Positions 8,063 through 18,646 of a stretch of DNA of 64,000 bases are shown here, one piece after another. Position numbers and translations under genes: made by a program. The notes below the pieces were generated by a model. The model searched no databases and was not told the DNA's origin. It saw nothing but the letters and a program-made list of their open reading frames with translations. The stretch spans positions 124,001-188,000 of the forward strand of contig NZ_JAIVFT010000006.1 in NCBI RefSeq assembly GCF_020829665.1, in the 5' to 3' direction. Within the stretch, counting starts at the first letter, position 1; each line of letters begins with the position of its first letter. Origin of the DNA: Nostoc sp. CHAB 5824 (GTDB lineage: Bacteria > Cyanobacteriota > Cyanobacteriia > Cyanobacteriales > Nostocaceae).

Positions 8063-9916
8063 TTATACTGTTTTTTCTTCGTTTTTCAATGCTAAACGAG
8101 CAAGTCCATAACAGATTAGGGCGTTGGCGATGAGGAAGAGGCGTGCTAAGTGACCACTTCCCAAACCTAAAACTGCCGGATCGAAAAACGCACTTACCGT
8201 CAAGCAGGCTGCGACACCTAAGGTTGAACCAATGGCAAACCATTTCCAACTAGGATGTCCCAGCAGCAATGCCATTAATACAATGGGAATCAGTACGCTA
8301 GCAAATAGGGGATTCAATGCATCGGTTCCCTGGAGAGTATTGCCGAGTTCCGGAATTGAACTGCCCAAAACCCGGAAAGGCCATTGGGGAAGATCAAAAA
8401 TATAGATTCCTTTGAGGAAGAATAACCCGGAACTACCAGCAATTAGCCCACTAGATAAAGACCAACTCCAAGTAAAGGGGAAGTAAACCCGTAAAAACCA
8501 AGCCAGCAGATAGGAACCAACTACCATTAAAATCTTGGGTAACAGTGCTACTGCACCACCATCAATCCAAAAGCCGGGGTTAAGATAGCCGTTATCCCGT
8601 AACCACCGGAAGAAATCTGGAAAACTGATTTGTCCGCTAAAAGCTAGTTTTACTGCTGCTTCTGCATTGAGTTGTCCAGCGCCATAATAGTTCAAACCAT
8701 CATCCTGGATAACTCGTGCCGACTGCTTGAGAACTTTTAACACTTCATCTGGTTCTTTGATGCCAGCAGCTTTGATTAATGCCGCAACACCAGCAACGTG
8801 GGGAGAAGCCATGCTTGTACCCTGGAAGCCCAGAAATACCCCTTCGCCCTTTTCGTCGATAGTTTCTTGGAGAATCTTACCAGCTTCACTACCACCAGGA
8901 GCGGAGATGTCTACCCCAGCACCAAAGTTAGAATAGGGTGCTCTTTCGCCATCTGGGCCAATTGCCGAAACGCCGATGACGTAGGGATAGCGGGCTGGAT
9001 AGCTTGCTCCATTGGCGTTTTCATTCCCTGCTGCGGCAATGATAACTACGCCTTTTCTATGGGCATACTCGATCGCTTCTTTCATCAACTTGCTTTCACC
9101 GCCACCGCCTAAGCTCATATTAATCACGTCTGCGCCTTTATCAGCAGCAAATTTAATCGCTTCGGCAATATCAGCAACAGTACCGCCACCATAGGAACTG
9201 AGTACCTTCAGCGGCATTAGACTGGCTTCGTAAGCAATTCCAGCCACCCCATATTTGTTATTTGTGGCTTGGGCAATAGTTCCGGCAACATGGGTACCAT
9301 GACCGTTATCGTCTTTGGCTTCTTCTCGGTCGTTAACAAAATCATAGCCTTTGACGAATTTTGTCTCATACAAGTCCCGCACCTTGGTAATCCCGGTGTC
9401 AATTACTGCAACTGTGATGCCGCTGCCTTTGGTTTGACTCCATGCGCCTTCAATACCGATTTTATGCAAGTTCCACTGCTTGCTGTAATATTGGTCATTA
9501 GGGCCAATTAATGAGGGGCTTGTCTCATCATCATTTTCTTGGGGTCTCAAAAATTCTCCCAGCCAAGCTGCTTGACCGGGTTGTGGAATTTTATTGTAGA
9601 TATAGTTTGGTTCAATGAATTCTGTAGCTTGGGCAAACTGAGATTTTTTCAGTTCTTGAAGCCGTTGGCGATCGCCCTTGATAATATAGACATTATCTTT
9701 TTTGGAAAACTTGTTGTCTAATTGGGGTGTAACGTTATATTGTTTAGCGATCGCTTGCAGATCCTGTTCCACAACCAGTGATGGAATATCTTCCCGAAAA
9801 TCAAGCAAAATCGTCTCAAACTCTCCTTTAGCTGCCAATCCTTGGAAATTCAGGAAACCAAATATGGCAGATCCCAGCCCAATGACAAACAAGCACAATA
9901 ATATAAGCTTTCTCAT
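8063..9916 (-). CDS. Membrane-anchored subtilisin-like serine protease (S8)
   Basis: 617 residues with an N-terminal hydrophobic signal/anchor (about 3-25), a propeptide-like region, and an S8 catalytic domain (about 140-425). The triad is Asp173 (VIDTGI), His206 (GHGTHVAG) and Ser368 (GTSMASPH). The C-terminal part (about 445-610) has several hydrophobic segments, an unusual addition that would hold the protease at a membrane with the catalytic domain outside the cytoplasm. Substrates are unknown. ATG 9916; single gene, divergent from the small membrane protein at 10030. Confidence 0.92.
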   Translation of the reverse strand: MRKLILLCLFVIGLGSAIFGFLNFQGLAAKGEFETILLDFREDIPSLVVEQDLQAIAKQYNVTPQLDNKFSKKDNVYIIKGDRQRLQELKKSQFAQATEFIEPNYIYNKIPQPGQAAWLGEFLRPQENDDETSPSLIGPNDQYYSKQWNLHKIGIEGAWSQTKGSGITVAVIDTGITKVRDLYETKFVKGYDFVNDREEAKDDNGHGTHVAGTIAQATNNKYGVAGIAYEASLMPLKVLSSYGGGTVADIAEAIKFAADKGADVINMSLGGGGESKLMKEAIEYAHRKGVVIIAAAGNENANGASYPARYPYVIGVSAIGPDGERAPYSNFGAGVDISAPGGSEAGKILQETIDEKGEGVFLGFQGTSMASPHVAGVAALIKAAGIKEPDEVLKVLKQSARVIQDDGLNYYGAGQLNAEAAVKLAFSGQISFPDFFRWLRDNGYLNPGFWIDGGAVALLPKILMVVGSYLLAWFLRVYFPFTWSWSLSSGLIAGSSGLFFLKGIYIFDLPQWPFRVLGSSIPELGNTLQGTDALNPLFASVLIPIVLMALLLGHPSWKWFAIGSTLGVAACLTVSAFFDPAVLGLGSGHLARLFLIANALICYGLARLALKNEEKTV

Positions 9917-10029
9917 ATTAACTCATCACCGCTTTTTGCCAGTTTTCTCACTACCATAACTTATCTCTATCCTTTAGTGGTGGATTTTGCACTTTTAGTT
10001 ACAAGTTTCACTCAGGACTTTTTTAAACG

Positions 10030-10464
10030 ATGGAACGTGGTCTTTTGTGGTTGCCCTTATTAGTAATGTTTTTCTGGTTGGCTTGGCAAGGCTCGAAAGA
10101 GTATCAAAAAGTTGAAGCCTATCGCGCTTGGGCAGAGCAATTTGAACGGGCTAAGTACGATATTTATTCAGTATTGGGTCAAAAAGGTAACAATCTAACT
10201 TGGGGAAAACCTACGCCTAAAGGCCCTATTAAACTAGAAACATTCTCTTTGCTTGATGTTAAAGAAATACATCTTTTAGTAGATGAGAAAAAAGTAGATT
10301 TAGAAAATATACCAGAGAAAGGTCGTTCTATAGACTTAGAATTTCTGTTTTCCGAATCTACTACTTCAGTGCGAGTTCCGTTTACAGAAATCCCGTTGGC
10401 AGCAGAATGGGGTAAGTTTTTGCAGGGGGCGTTAAAAAGTTTGCGATCGCAAACGAATCAGTAG
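10030..10464 (+). CDS. Small membrane-anchored protein of unknown function
   Basis: 144 residues. An N-terminal hydrophobic helix (about 5-20, WLPLLVMFFWLAW) is followed by a soluble mixed alpha/beta domain with no motif I recognise. Probably anchored in the plasma or thylakoid membrane. ATG 10030; the stop lies next to a GCGATCGC octamer. The divergent partner is the subtilase gene, but a functional link is not shown. Confidence 0.7.
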   Translation: MERGLLWLPLLVMFFWLAWQGSKEYQKVEAYRAWAEQFERAKYDIYSVLGQKGNNLTWGKPTPKGPIKLETFSLLDVKEIHLLVDEKKVDLENIPEKGRSIDLEFLFSESTTSVRVPFTEIPLAAEWGKFLQGALKSLRSQTNQ

Positions 10465-10835
10465 TTATATCAAGTTTGGTTAATTATCTATGGCAGTAGC
10501 TATCATAATCAAAGATTTAATCAATCTTCATTTGAAGATAGCAGTGTTATCGCCCAGACTTATTGAAGTATAAATTCAAGCATCGCGTAGTGAAGTTGAG
10601 CAACACTGGCAGTGAGGTCTGTTTTTTGATGTTGCAAAATATTTTCTTTTTTGTAGTTTTACCAGACTAATGCCAGTTTTTGAACGCAACCCCTTAACTA
10701 AGGATAGGGTGTAGGGAAGCCCAGCAAAGAATTTAGTTACTCAATATTAAATCTTCTTTGTCTAGTTATTCCTCTACACCTGCTCTGTTGGCGCAGCCTC
10801 TTGTAGAGAAGAGACTTGGTTATCAAAAAACACAA
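10465..10835. other. Gene-free stretch with repeat scraps
   Basis: No convincing gene. It contains a short palindrome (TCTTCATTTGAAGA near 10528) and a dispersed-repeat relative (TTGGCGCAGCCTCTTGTAGA, about 10788-10815). An open frame at 10758-10988 mostly overlaps the 3' end of the beta-helix gene and looks spurious. Confidence 0.5.
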
Positions 10836-13676
10836 CTAAATAGTGATAAAAGTGGAAGGTTGAGCCAAAAGTATACTTGCAGTGACATTATCCAACTTCG
10901 CCAACACTTGATTGTCAGAACTATCCATAATGAAGGATTGACTTCCTTGTTGCTCTATCAACAATTGACCGAACTTGAGACCACCTGACAATGCAAGCTT
11001 GTCCTTACCCACTTCAAAGTCAGTAATGGAATCCGTGCCCTCACCTAAAGCCAATACAAAGGTGTCAGTGCCATAACCGCCAGTAAGTACATCTTTGCCA
11101 TTGCCCCCATAAAGCCAGTCATTGCCTGCGCCCCCTAATAGTTGGTCATCGCCGATACCACCAAATAGCGTATCGTTAGCGTTATCACCCGAAAGCTTGT
11201 CATTGCCGCTATCGCCATAGAGCAGGTCATTACCATCATTTGCCCAGAGAGTATCGTTTCCGTCGCCTCCCGAAAGTTGGTCATTTCCTAGATTACCTAC
11301 GATGTTGTCTGCACCCCCAAACCCATAAATCTTGTTGGCTGGAGCATTGCCTTTTAAGTACTCAGAACTATCAGTGCCATTGAGAAGATAAGTTTCGTTA
11401 GCAAGAGGGGGTTTAACTGTGCCACTGATGGCAAAGTTAAAGGGGCTTTCGTCACTATCGTTGTTGGTCAAACTGAAGCTGCCAGCATAGGTTCCAGGTG
11501 TAGGTGTATTCGTATTGAGTGCTACCGTTATACTTTTTGAAGCCTTAGCAGCCACGGTATATGGAAAACTTCCTACCAAACTAAAGCCGTCGGGGAGTTT
11601 GAGATTACTCAGGTTGAGCGTAGCTGTACCCGTATTCTTGATGGTGAAAGTTTTGGTTACGGTACTGCCGAAAGCGACGTTGCCAAAGTTAATGGCAGTG
11701 GTGCTGCCATCTGCAATGTCAACTGTGCCATTGAGAACTTGAATTTCGGGAGTAGGAGCGGGTTTAACTGTACCCTTAATGGCAAAGTCAAAGGGGCTTT
11801 CGTCAGTATCGTTGTTAGCCAAACTAAAGCTGCCACCATAGTTTCCAGGTGTTTTTGTATTGAGTGCCACCTTTATATTCGTCCAATTATTGATAGCCAA
11901 GGTAGCTGGAAGAGTTCCTACCAAACTAAAGCCGTCGGGGAGTTCGAGATTACTCAGGTTGAGTACAGCTTTACCTGTGTTCTTGATGGTGAAAGTTTTA
12001 GTTACGGTGCTACCGAAAGCGGCGTCCCCAAAGTCAATAGCAGTGGTGCTGCCATCTGCAATATTAACTGTGCCATTGAGAACTTGAATTTCGGGAGCAT
12101 TAACTTTACCACTAATAGCAAAGTCAAAGGGGCTTTCGTTACTATCGTTGTTGCTTAAACTGAAGTTGCCAGCGTAGGTTCCGGCTGTAGTCGTATTTAG
12201 TGCCACCGTTATATTCGCCGAAGTCTTGGCAGCCAAAGTAGCTGGAAGAGTTCCTACCAAACTAAAGCCGTCAGGGAGTTTGAGATTACTCAGGTTGAGT
12301 GCAGCTATACCTGTGTTCTTAATGGTAAAAGTTTTGGTCACGGTGCTGCCAGCAATGACCTCGCCAAAGTTAATGGCGGTAGTGCTGTTATCTGCAATGT
12401 CAACTGTGCCATCAAGAACTTGAATTTCGGGGTTAGGAGTCTTATTGGTAGCGGCTTCGTATGCGCCAATATCAATCAATACATTGCCGTCGCCATTGCC
12501 ATCTAGGGGAGTGTTCTTAGTGACGCTATTGAAGGCATTGGAACCGGCATCAATCGCAGGACTTCCAGATTTGAGCCTAAAGTCACCATTCGCTGCATTA
12601 ACAAACAACGGGTCTTTGTTTAAAATATTTCCTGAGCCTGTGCCTTTAAAAACTCCGTTGTAAGCAAGGTTATTGTCAACGGAAATATTACTAGAGTTAA
12701 CAATAGAACTGGTAGACTCTCCGTCCTTTGCATACATAATATTGTTAGAAACCCGAACATTTTTAGCACTGTTAATGAAAATTTCTCCTGTTGAAAGTTC
12801 TTGTGAGTTTTGGTAAGTTGTATTATTCACAATGTCTACAGGGTTTTCTCCTTTAAAAATCTGAATACCTGCGCCACCATTGTTGTAAATTAAGTTATTA
12901 CTGATTAAGGCTTTGCCAGTGTAAGCAACATTTCCAATAGAAGAAGTGTCAAGCATTATTCCATGGCCTTCTGTTACTTTTCCTGCATCAACCCAAGGAA
13001 CTAATTGTTTATTATCAAAAGAGGTATTACCTTCAATAACTACTTTGTAATCTGTTACGTTATTATCGGAATTCCAAAGGTGAAGCATTGTAATTCCTTG
13101 GGTTCCAAAAGGTGAGTACCAAGCATTTCCAGAAACGACATTGTTTTTTACTGTAATGTAGTCTGCTTCATTTGTTGAAATGCCGCCTCCTGGAAACTTA
13201 GAAACATTGTTATTCTTAATTGTGATGTGATGTGAATGCTTCTTTTCGTCGCCATTTATAAATGTAATGTTAATACCGTTCCCAGATGTTGCTGGGTTAT
13301 TAAGATTATCTTTATGCTCGAGCGCATATTCTAATGTAGTTTCATCTCGTGCTCCCACCAGCGTAAGCCCTTCAATTACTACGTATGAAGAGCCTGTAAT
13401 TGAGATAGCATTCCAATTGTTTTTGTGTGCTTCTAAAACAGGTGTGTGTCCAGGATAAGCAGTAAATGTGATCGGCGCATTAGCGCTACCCTGCTTATCT
13501 GAAATACTCAGGATATTAGGGTAAATATTTGTGTAAGTACCATTCATCACGTAGACGGTATCACCTGCTTGCACCAAGTCTGCGGCTTTTTGGAGGGTGC
13601 GAAATGCGGCTTTCTCGTTCAAGCCATCACTTTTATCATTGCCTGTTCCAGAAACGTAGTATGTTTTGCCAGCCAT
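10836..13676 (-). CDS. Large secreted beta-helix / choice-of-anchor / RTX protein
   Basis: 946 residues in three parts. Residues about 5-420 form a right-handed parallel beta-helix of the pectate-lyase/NosD type (YYVSGTGNDKSDG start, many NN turns). Three repeats of about 110 residues (about 425-770, each starting PEIQVLNGT or similar and containing TKTFTIKNTG) are choice-of-anchor D, Ig-like domains. A C-terminal RTX block of GGxGxDxL nonapeptides (about 790-890) binds calcium and typically directs type I secretion. There is no N-terminal signal peptide, as expected for type I export. It may be an extracellular polysaccharide-active enzyme or surface/matrix protein; catalytic residues cannot be assigned. 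No HlyB/HlyD genes are adjacent. Confidence 0.88.
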   Translation of the reverse strand: MAGKTYYVSGTGNDKSDGLNEKAAFRTLQKAADLVQAGDTVYVMNGTYTNIYPNILSISDKQGSANAPITFTAYPGHTPVLEAHKNNWNAISITGSSYVVIEGLTLVGARDETTLEYALEHKDNLNNPATSGNGINITFINGDEKKHSHHITIKNNNVSKFPGGGISTNEADYITVKNNVVSGNAWYSPFGTQGITMLHLWNSDNNVTDYKVVIEGNTSFDNKQLVPWVDAGKVTEGHGIMLDTSSIGNVAYTGKALISNNLIYNNGGAGIQIFKGENPVDIVNNTTYQNSQELSTGEIFINSAKNVRVSNNIMYAKDGESTSSIVNSSNISVDNNLAYNGVFKGTGSGNILNKDPLFVNAANGDFRLKSGSPAIDAGSNAFNSVTKNTPLDGNGDGNVLIDIGAYEAATNKTPNPEIQVLDGTVDIADNSTTAINFGEVIAGSTVTKTFTIKNTGIAALNLSNLKLPDGFSLVGTLPATLAAKTSANITVALNTTTAGTYAGNFSLSNNDSNESPFDFAISGKVNAPEIQVLNGTVNIADGSTTAIDFGDAAFGSTVTKTFTIKNTGKAVLNLSNLELPDGFSLVGTLPATLAINNWTNIKVALNTKTPGNYGGSFSLANNDTDESPFDFAIKGTVKPAPTPEIQVLNGTVDIADGSTTAINFGNVAFGSTVTKTFTIKNTGTATLNLSNLKLPDGFSLVGSFPYTVAAKASKSITVALNTNTPTPGTYAGSFSLTNNDSDESPFNFAISGTVKPPLANETYLLNGTDSSEYLKGNAPANKIYGFGGADNIVGNLGNDQLSGGDGNDTLWANDGNDLLYGDSGNDKLSGDNANDTLFGGIGDDQLLGGAGNDWLYGGNGKDVLTGGYGTDTFVLALGEGTDSITDFEVGKDKLALSGGLKFGQLLIEQQGSQSFIMDSSDNQVLAKLDNVTASILLAQPSTFITI

Positions 13677-14599
13677 AGTTTTACTCCGAATGTGTGTAAG
13701 GGGAATTGGTAGTACGTTCTCAGCAACAAACTAAGTTGCTCAATAGTTATTTGAATGGGCCATTTGTCTGGACTTTTTAAGACAGTCGCAGTTATGCGAT
13801 CGCGATTTGAAATCGCGTCGTTTGTAAAAACCCTGTTGTAAAATTGAAAATTTTTATCCTATTAACCGTTGATGGTTAAACTAGGGATGTTGATATCGCC
13901 AATCGTCAGTGTTTTATTAAGGGTGATCCGACGATTTGCACGTAGACAAAGCAGCGCAAAGCCGGAGACGTTTCCTGTCTTCTCTGCGTTTGTTGTTAGA
14001 CATTCTGTGATTGCTAGAACTGGAGTTGAATGCTCGTATCTTCACTTGTAGCAGTCGTAATTGCTGCTCTTTGCAAACCAGGTTTCCTATTTGCTATATT
14101 CAATACGATGAGCATAAATTGGCATAGTAATTCCTCTAAACTTTGTCCATTGTCTAAAGTCAGGAGGTTGCCAAATAGGCATGGTAAAATGCACCCCTCG
14201 CTGATAACTGAGGACTTAAAGTTACAGTGGTCAAAGTTGAATTGGTTGAAACTTTAGTAGGTTTACCCCTTAATTTAAGGGGGCTAATGTAACAACTTAG
14301 TCGAACCTGTTGTAATCGGTGTAACTGAGCCTTGTGAACTTAGTTAAAAGTAACCTTTACAAACAGCACTTGATATCAGTAAATACCCAGATTTTAGTTA
14401 TTTTTTTTACAACAAAAGCTAAGAAATTATGGAAGTGTTGTGGTGGAATCCTGTTAATTTCCAGAGTGATATGGGTGCAAAGAGCGCTTTGTGCAAGGAT
14501 TTGATGAAGTTTATCTAAATATTTTTGAAAGCGATGCCTTCTTTAGGAGACGCTATGCGTAGCTTGCTTCCTCGTAGGGGTACGGCGAGCTACCATTGG
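13677..14599. other. Repeat-rich intergenic region upstream of the beta-helix gene
   Basis: No supported gene. It holds a GCGATCGC-containing hairpin (CGCGATTT/AAATCGCG, about 13803-13820), dispersed-repeat fragments at 13930-13995, and a strong repeat at about 14530-14592 (GGAGACGCTATGCGTAGCTT followed by a TCGTAGGGG arm) that abuts the MITE. The short open frames here lack good starts and homology signals. Confidence 0.5.
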
Positions 14600-14790
14600 T
14601 GTCAAATTAACGTAAAAACCAGTCTAGACAAAGCTTTGAGAAACTGTCTTGTTGTCTTGTTCCCAGTCTCTGGCTGGGAATACATAATGGAGGCTCCGCC
14701 TCCCTAAGTCGCGGCAGCAGCCCAATGAGGTGCATTTCCAACCTCTGGCTGGAAACGAGGTTTTAAAAGGCTTTCACCTTAAGTTGACAC
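14600..14790. mobile_element. 190-bp MITE with TGTCAA termini (copy 1)
   Basis: Non-coding palindromic element. The ends are TGTCAAATTAACGTAAAAAC and CTTTCACCTTAAGTTGACA. Internal inverted arms read CCCAGTCTCTGGCTGGGAA and TTTCCAACCTCTGGCTGGAA, each hairpin-forming. A second copy with the same layout is at 32884-33074 and a lone end is at about 7310. The size and lack of coding capacity fit a MITE mobilised by a transposase elsewhere. Confidence 0.75.
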
Positions 14791-14936
14791 GTATGGGTCG
14801 CCAAGCAACGATATCTCGCCAGTAAATAGGTTGTCTTCACGAGGCAGAAGCTAGAAGAGAAGAGGGCGCTAGCCTAGTTCATTAATCTTTAAGATAGTTA
14901 GGTTTGATTGCGCCAACTAACTTAATCTTCATAACT

Positions 14937-15758
14937 ATGAACACTGAAATAAACTCCAGAATACCTGTTGCTTTAACCATTGCTGGTTCAGATAGCGGTG
15001 GCGGTGCAGGAATTCAAGCTGATTTACGCACCTTTGCTTTTCACTGTGTCCACGGTACTAGCGCTATAACCTGCGTCACGGCACAAAACACTCTAGGAGT
15101 GATGAGAGTTGATGCGATGCCAACAGAGGCTGTTGTGGCGCAAATTCAGGCAGTAGTTGAGGATATTGGCGTACAAGCTGCCAAAACGGGAATGTTGCTT
15201 AACCAGGAAATTATTTTTGCTGTTGCCCAGCAGGTAGAAGCTTTACAAATCAATAATCTAGTAGTTGATCCAGTAATGGTGTCACGTACGGGGGCACAAT
15301 TGATTGATGATGATGCTGTGAAGACTCTATGCCATGCCCTTATTCCCAAAGCGGTTATGATCACGCCGAATCGCTACGAAGCCCAGATTTTAAGCGGTTT
15401 ACAAATTAATTCCTTAGAGGATATGCAAACCGCTGCTGAAATTATTCATAAGACTTTACGGACGAAGGCTGTTTTAGTCAAGGGCGGAGGTATGCAGGGA
15501 GATTTGCGTGGCGTTGATATCTGGTTTGATGGGGACAAGTTGGAAGTTTTAACTACAAAGCGAGTAGAGACAAAAAATACCCACGGTACTGGTTGTACAC
15601 TATCGGCTGCGATCGCTGCTAATCTGGCTAAGGGAAAAGACTTGTGGCAGGCAGTGCAAGAGGCAAAGGAGTATGTAACTACTGCACTCGCTTACGCTCT
15701 AGATATTGGCGAAGGGCAAGGCCCTGTAGGACATTTCTTCCCATTGTTACGAAATTAA
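14937..15758 (+). CDS. thiD: Hydroxymethylpyrimidine/phosphomethylpyrimidine kinase
   Basis: 273 residues from ATG 14937. The in-frame TTG at 14904 would add 11 residues and is less likely. ThiD phosphorylates HMP to HMP-P and then HMP-PP for thiamine synthesis in the cytoplasm. Ribokinase-type signatures are visible: N-terminal TIAGSDSGGGAGIQAD, a VLVKGGG segment, and the C-terminal anion hole with catalytic Asp, THGTGCTLSAAIAA. Length is typical of the family. No TPP riboswitch was recognised in the short leader after the MITE. Single gene, with no other thi genes nearby. Confidence 0.96.
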   Translation: MNTEINSRIPVALTIAGSDSGGGAGIQADLRTFAFHCVHGTSAITCVTAQNTLGVMRVDAMPTEAVVAQIQAVVEDIGVQAAKTGMLLNQEIIFAVAQQVEALQINNLVVDPVMVSRTGAQLIDDDAVKTLCHALIPKAVMITPNRYEAQILSGLQINSLEDMQTAAEIIHKTLRTKAVLVKGGGMQGDLRGVDIWFDGDKLEVLTTKRVETKNTHGTGCTLSAAIAANLAKGKDLWQAVQEAKEYVTTALAYALDIGEGQGPVGHFFPLLRN

Positions 15759-16027
15759 CCTCGTAGTCAATTCTCAAGGGGGCTGGGAAAGAAATATGCC
15801 TACTAGGGGTGGTGTTTTAAACATCTCTAAAATTGAAGAAATCTGCCCATGAGAAGCGGGGTTTCAGCCTAATCCCCAATCTCTAATCCCCAATTCCTAA
15901 TCCTTAATAAGAAATCTTTGCCCTTTCGGCATTTTTCTATTATTCTTGGGCATAGTTTCAGCGCTGACTATCTCTGTTAGCATCTCTGTACGACCTACTT
16001 ACTTTGATTTTTAATACCAAGCCCCCG
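15759..16027. other. Intergenic with AATCCCCAATT-type repeat
   Basis: Contains a run of TCCCCAATCTCTAATCCCCA-type short repeats (about 15866-15906), typical of Nostoc intergenic DNA. Nothing else was recognised. Confidence 0.5.
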
Positions 16028-16633
16028 ATGCGAACAACCATAGGTTCTGTTCACAGCAATTCGCCAACACCAACTACTCAAGCCTACCCTCCCTCTGTAC
16101 CACTATCTGTATACAGGGAATTATCAACAGAGTTGCAAGCAGCACAGGCAAAGCTACATGCACTTACCACCAAAAATCAACAACTAGCACAAGAAAATCA
16201 ACTACTACGCCAAGAAATTACCAAAGTTGTTGAGTCTTTTTCTCACTTGCAAAATTTTGTAGATTCCCACTCTACACCTAGCTATCACCAAGTCCCCCAA
16301 GGCTCTGGTGACAAAAATGCCGCCAAAGTGCCAGTAACCCAAACGCGTCCACGCCAGCAGGTTTCTCGCTCGCATCCACCCATTACCCCCAAAACACCAC
16401 CCAAAAAAAGCCGCCGCCAAGACTTTTCTACACCTGTAATGCAAATGAATTTCCCGAAACCAGAACCAGTTTTTATAGAAGAGCAACAAGTAAGTTATTA
16501 TTCCACTACTGAGCCAGATGCCAAGGGACTTAATGGCTGGTGGTTAATTATTACCATATTGTTAATCATGCTTACTGCCTTCAGTGCTGGATATTTCGTT
16601 GTGCGTCCCTTGTTTGAACATCAGAAACGTTAG
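16028..16633 (+). CDS. Coiled-coil protein with C-terminal membrane anchor
   Basis: 201 residues from ATG 16028; a TTG at 16004 is the alternative start. A Gln/Leu-rich coiled coil spans about residues 30-75 (ELQAAQAKLHAL, NQQLAQENQLLRQE). A Pro/Lys-rich basic linker follows, then one transmembrane helix near the C-terminus (about 170-192) and a short tail. It is therefore a tail-anchored protein with a cytoplasmic coiled coil. I recognise no named family. It precedes glnB by 356 bp, which is too far for co-translation. Confidence 0.72.
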   Translation: MRTTIGSVHSNSPTPTTQAYPPSVPLSVYRELSTELQAAQAKLHALTTKNQQLAQENQLLRQEITKVVESFSHLQNFVDSHSTPSYHQVPQGSGDKNAAKVPVTQTRPRQQVSRSHPPITPKTPPKKSRRQDFSTPVMQMNFPKPEPVFIEEQQVSYYSTTEPDAKGLNGWWLIITILLIMLTAFSAGYFVVRPLFEHQKR

Positions 16634-17328
<695 letters not shown>

Positions 17329-17349
17329 GTCCTGATAAGCTTTTGAATT

Positions 17350-17390
17350 ATATGCCTATATACGACTTAATAAGTTACATATAGGCATAT
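17350..17390 (+). terminator. 12-bp inverted repeat after glnB
   Basis: ATATGCCTATAT (17350-17361) and ATATAGGCATAT (17379-17390) are exact reverse complements with a 17-nt loop. It is AT-rich and lacks a long T tail, so it may be a weak terminator or 3' stabiliser. Confidence 0.55.
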
Positions 17391-17506
17391 TCCTACGTCC
17401 TATTGGCTACAAGCTACGATAAAACTGGCTTTACTCTTGACATAGAACACATGTACTATATATATTTGATATATAATCTATATATAAACATAGAGGTAAA
17501 GATGTT

Positions 17507-17716
17507 TTGAGCAAAAAAACTTTAATCACGCTTAACTTGTCGGACGCTGAACTTGAGCTACTAAATAGTCTTAGTGAAAAAAAGGACATGAATAAGTCAG
17601 CGGTGTTAAGGCAAGCCTTACGGATGATGGGGCTGATTGAGCAACGTATAGAGCAAGGTGAAAAATTTTACTTTGAAACTGTAGACGAGAAGAAATCTGA
17701 ACTTATACTTGTCTAG
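17507..17716 (+). CDS. Ribbon-helix-helix (CopG-like) protein, possible antitoxin
   Basis: 69 residues. The N-terminus has the RHH pattern: a beta strand KTLITLNLSD, helix ELELLNSLSEKK, a turn, then helix KSAVLRQALRMM. The C-terminal tail is charged and could contact a partner. Start TTG 17507, with AGAGGT about 10 nt upstream; a nearby ATG is followed directly by a stop. The leader is extremely AT-rich and built of TATATA runs, a likely promoter/operator. It sits 27 bp before the GNAT-like gene, an order seen in RHH-GNAT toxin-antitoxin pairs; that role is inference. Confidence 0.72.
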   Translation: MSKKTLITLNLSDAELELLNSLSEKKDMNKSAVLRQALRMMGLIEQRIEQGEKFYFETVDEKKSELILV

Positions 17717-17743
17717 CTTAATTCAAACTTGTGAGTTGTTGCC

Positions 17744-18316
17744 TTGAATGCGATTGCTAAGTTACCCTTATTCCGTGTTAAAGATTCAGCCTTAGTTGAA
17801 GCAGAATTATGTAATCTATCTTCTAAGCACATTTCCGACTTTGAAACCTTTTGGAAACAAAGACTTCAAAACTCATCTGAAGAAGACAGCCATTGGTCAT
17901 GGATAGATAAATTTTTTAAGCTTTCAACACCAAATTATGAAAGGCTCGCATTAGAATGCGAAGCGATTACTCAAGGACTTATGATTCTGGAGTTAGATTG
18001 CTATCGTTCCCTTTTAGAATCTACTAAGAATCTTGTTTATGTTGATTACTTAACTATAGCGCCTTGGAATCGTCGCTCTATAGAAAATCCACCAATGTAT
18101 AAAGGTGTTGGAAGTACTTTACTGAAGTTGGCTATAGAGCGTAGCTTTGATTTAGATTACAAAGGTAGGATTGGTTTACATTCCTTACCTGGTGCGGAAA
18201 ATTTTTACCGAAAATTTGGAATGGTTGATTTGGGATATGATTCCAATAAACAAGGACTAAGATACTTTGAGATTTCATCAGACCAAGCTGAGAAAATACT
18301 TAGCCAATCTAGTTAG
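17744..18316 (+). CDS. GNAT-like N-acetyltransferase domain protein, possible toxin
   Basis: 190 residues. The C-terminal half fits a GNAT fold: strand YVDYLTIAPWNR, an acetyl-CoA loop GVGSTLLKLAIERS (a variant of the usual Q/RxxGxG/A), and the closing strand-helix GAENFYRKFGMVDLG. The N-terminal 90 residues are helical and not typical of a minimal GNAT. The only reasonable start is TTG 17744, with no strong RBS, so it may be translationally coupled to the RHH gene. The substrate is unknown (tRNA-linked amino acid, antibiotic or protein are all possible). Confidence 0.68.
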   Translation: MNAIAKLPLFRVKDSALVEAELCNLSSKHISDFETFWKQRLQNSSEEDSHWSWIDKFFKLSTPNYERLALECEAITQGLMILELDCYRSLLESTKNLVYVDYLTIAPWNRRSIENPPMYKGVGSTLLKLAIERSFDLDYKGRIGLHSLPGAENFYRKFGMVDLGYDSNKQGLRYFEISSDQAEKILSQSS

Positions 18317-18357
18317 CTGGTCAACTTGGTTGTGGATAGTTAGGAAGGGGTAGGGCA

Positions 18358-18636
18358 ATGCAGTATTTATCGAGTAATTCTTGGTTGCAATGGGCGGTTC
18401 AACTTGAAGATGAAGTAGATTGTGATGTAGCTGCGGGGCTAGATTTAGGTCAAAATTTAGCTAAATATTTGGCTAAAACTCAAGCTCATATTAGTTATGA
18501 AAAATTAATAGCAATTTTGCAGGAAGAGTTGGGTAACATATTATCGCAGGAAGAAATTGAAGAAATCGTGCAAAAAACCGAAAATGATATTTTGGATTGT
18601 CTTCAACAAAAATTCCAACATTCCAATGTAGCGTAA
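18358..18636 (+). CDS. Small unknown protein of the RHH-GNAT cassette
   Basis: 92 residues, acidic and largely helical, rich in Leu/Gln/Glu. ATG 18358 follows GGAAGGGGT by about 10 nt, a good RBS. No recognised domain. It is 41 bp after the GNAT-like gene and overlaps the RBS of the next gene, so the four genes look like one operon. Confidence 0.65.
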   Translation: MQYLSSNSWLQWAVQLEDEVDCDVAAGLDLGQNLAKYLAKTQAHISYEKLIAILQEELGNILSQEEIEEIVQKTENDILDCLQQKFQHSNVA

Positions 18637-18646
18637 GGATTTGTTT

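Noticed and set aside
10758-10988. Possible 76-codon gene
   Set aside because: Mostly overlaps the 3' end of the beta-helix gene in antisense; no RBS or family signal.
14525-14707. 60-codon open frame
   Set aside because: Lies within a dispersed repeat and the MITE; no family features.
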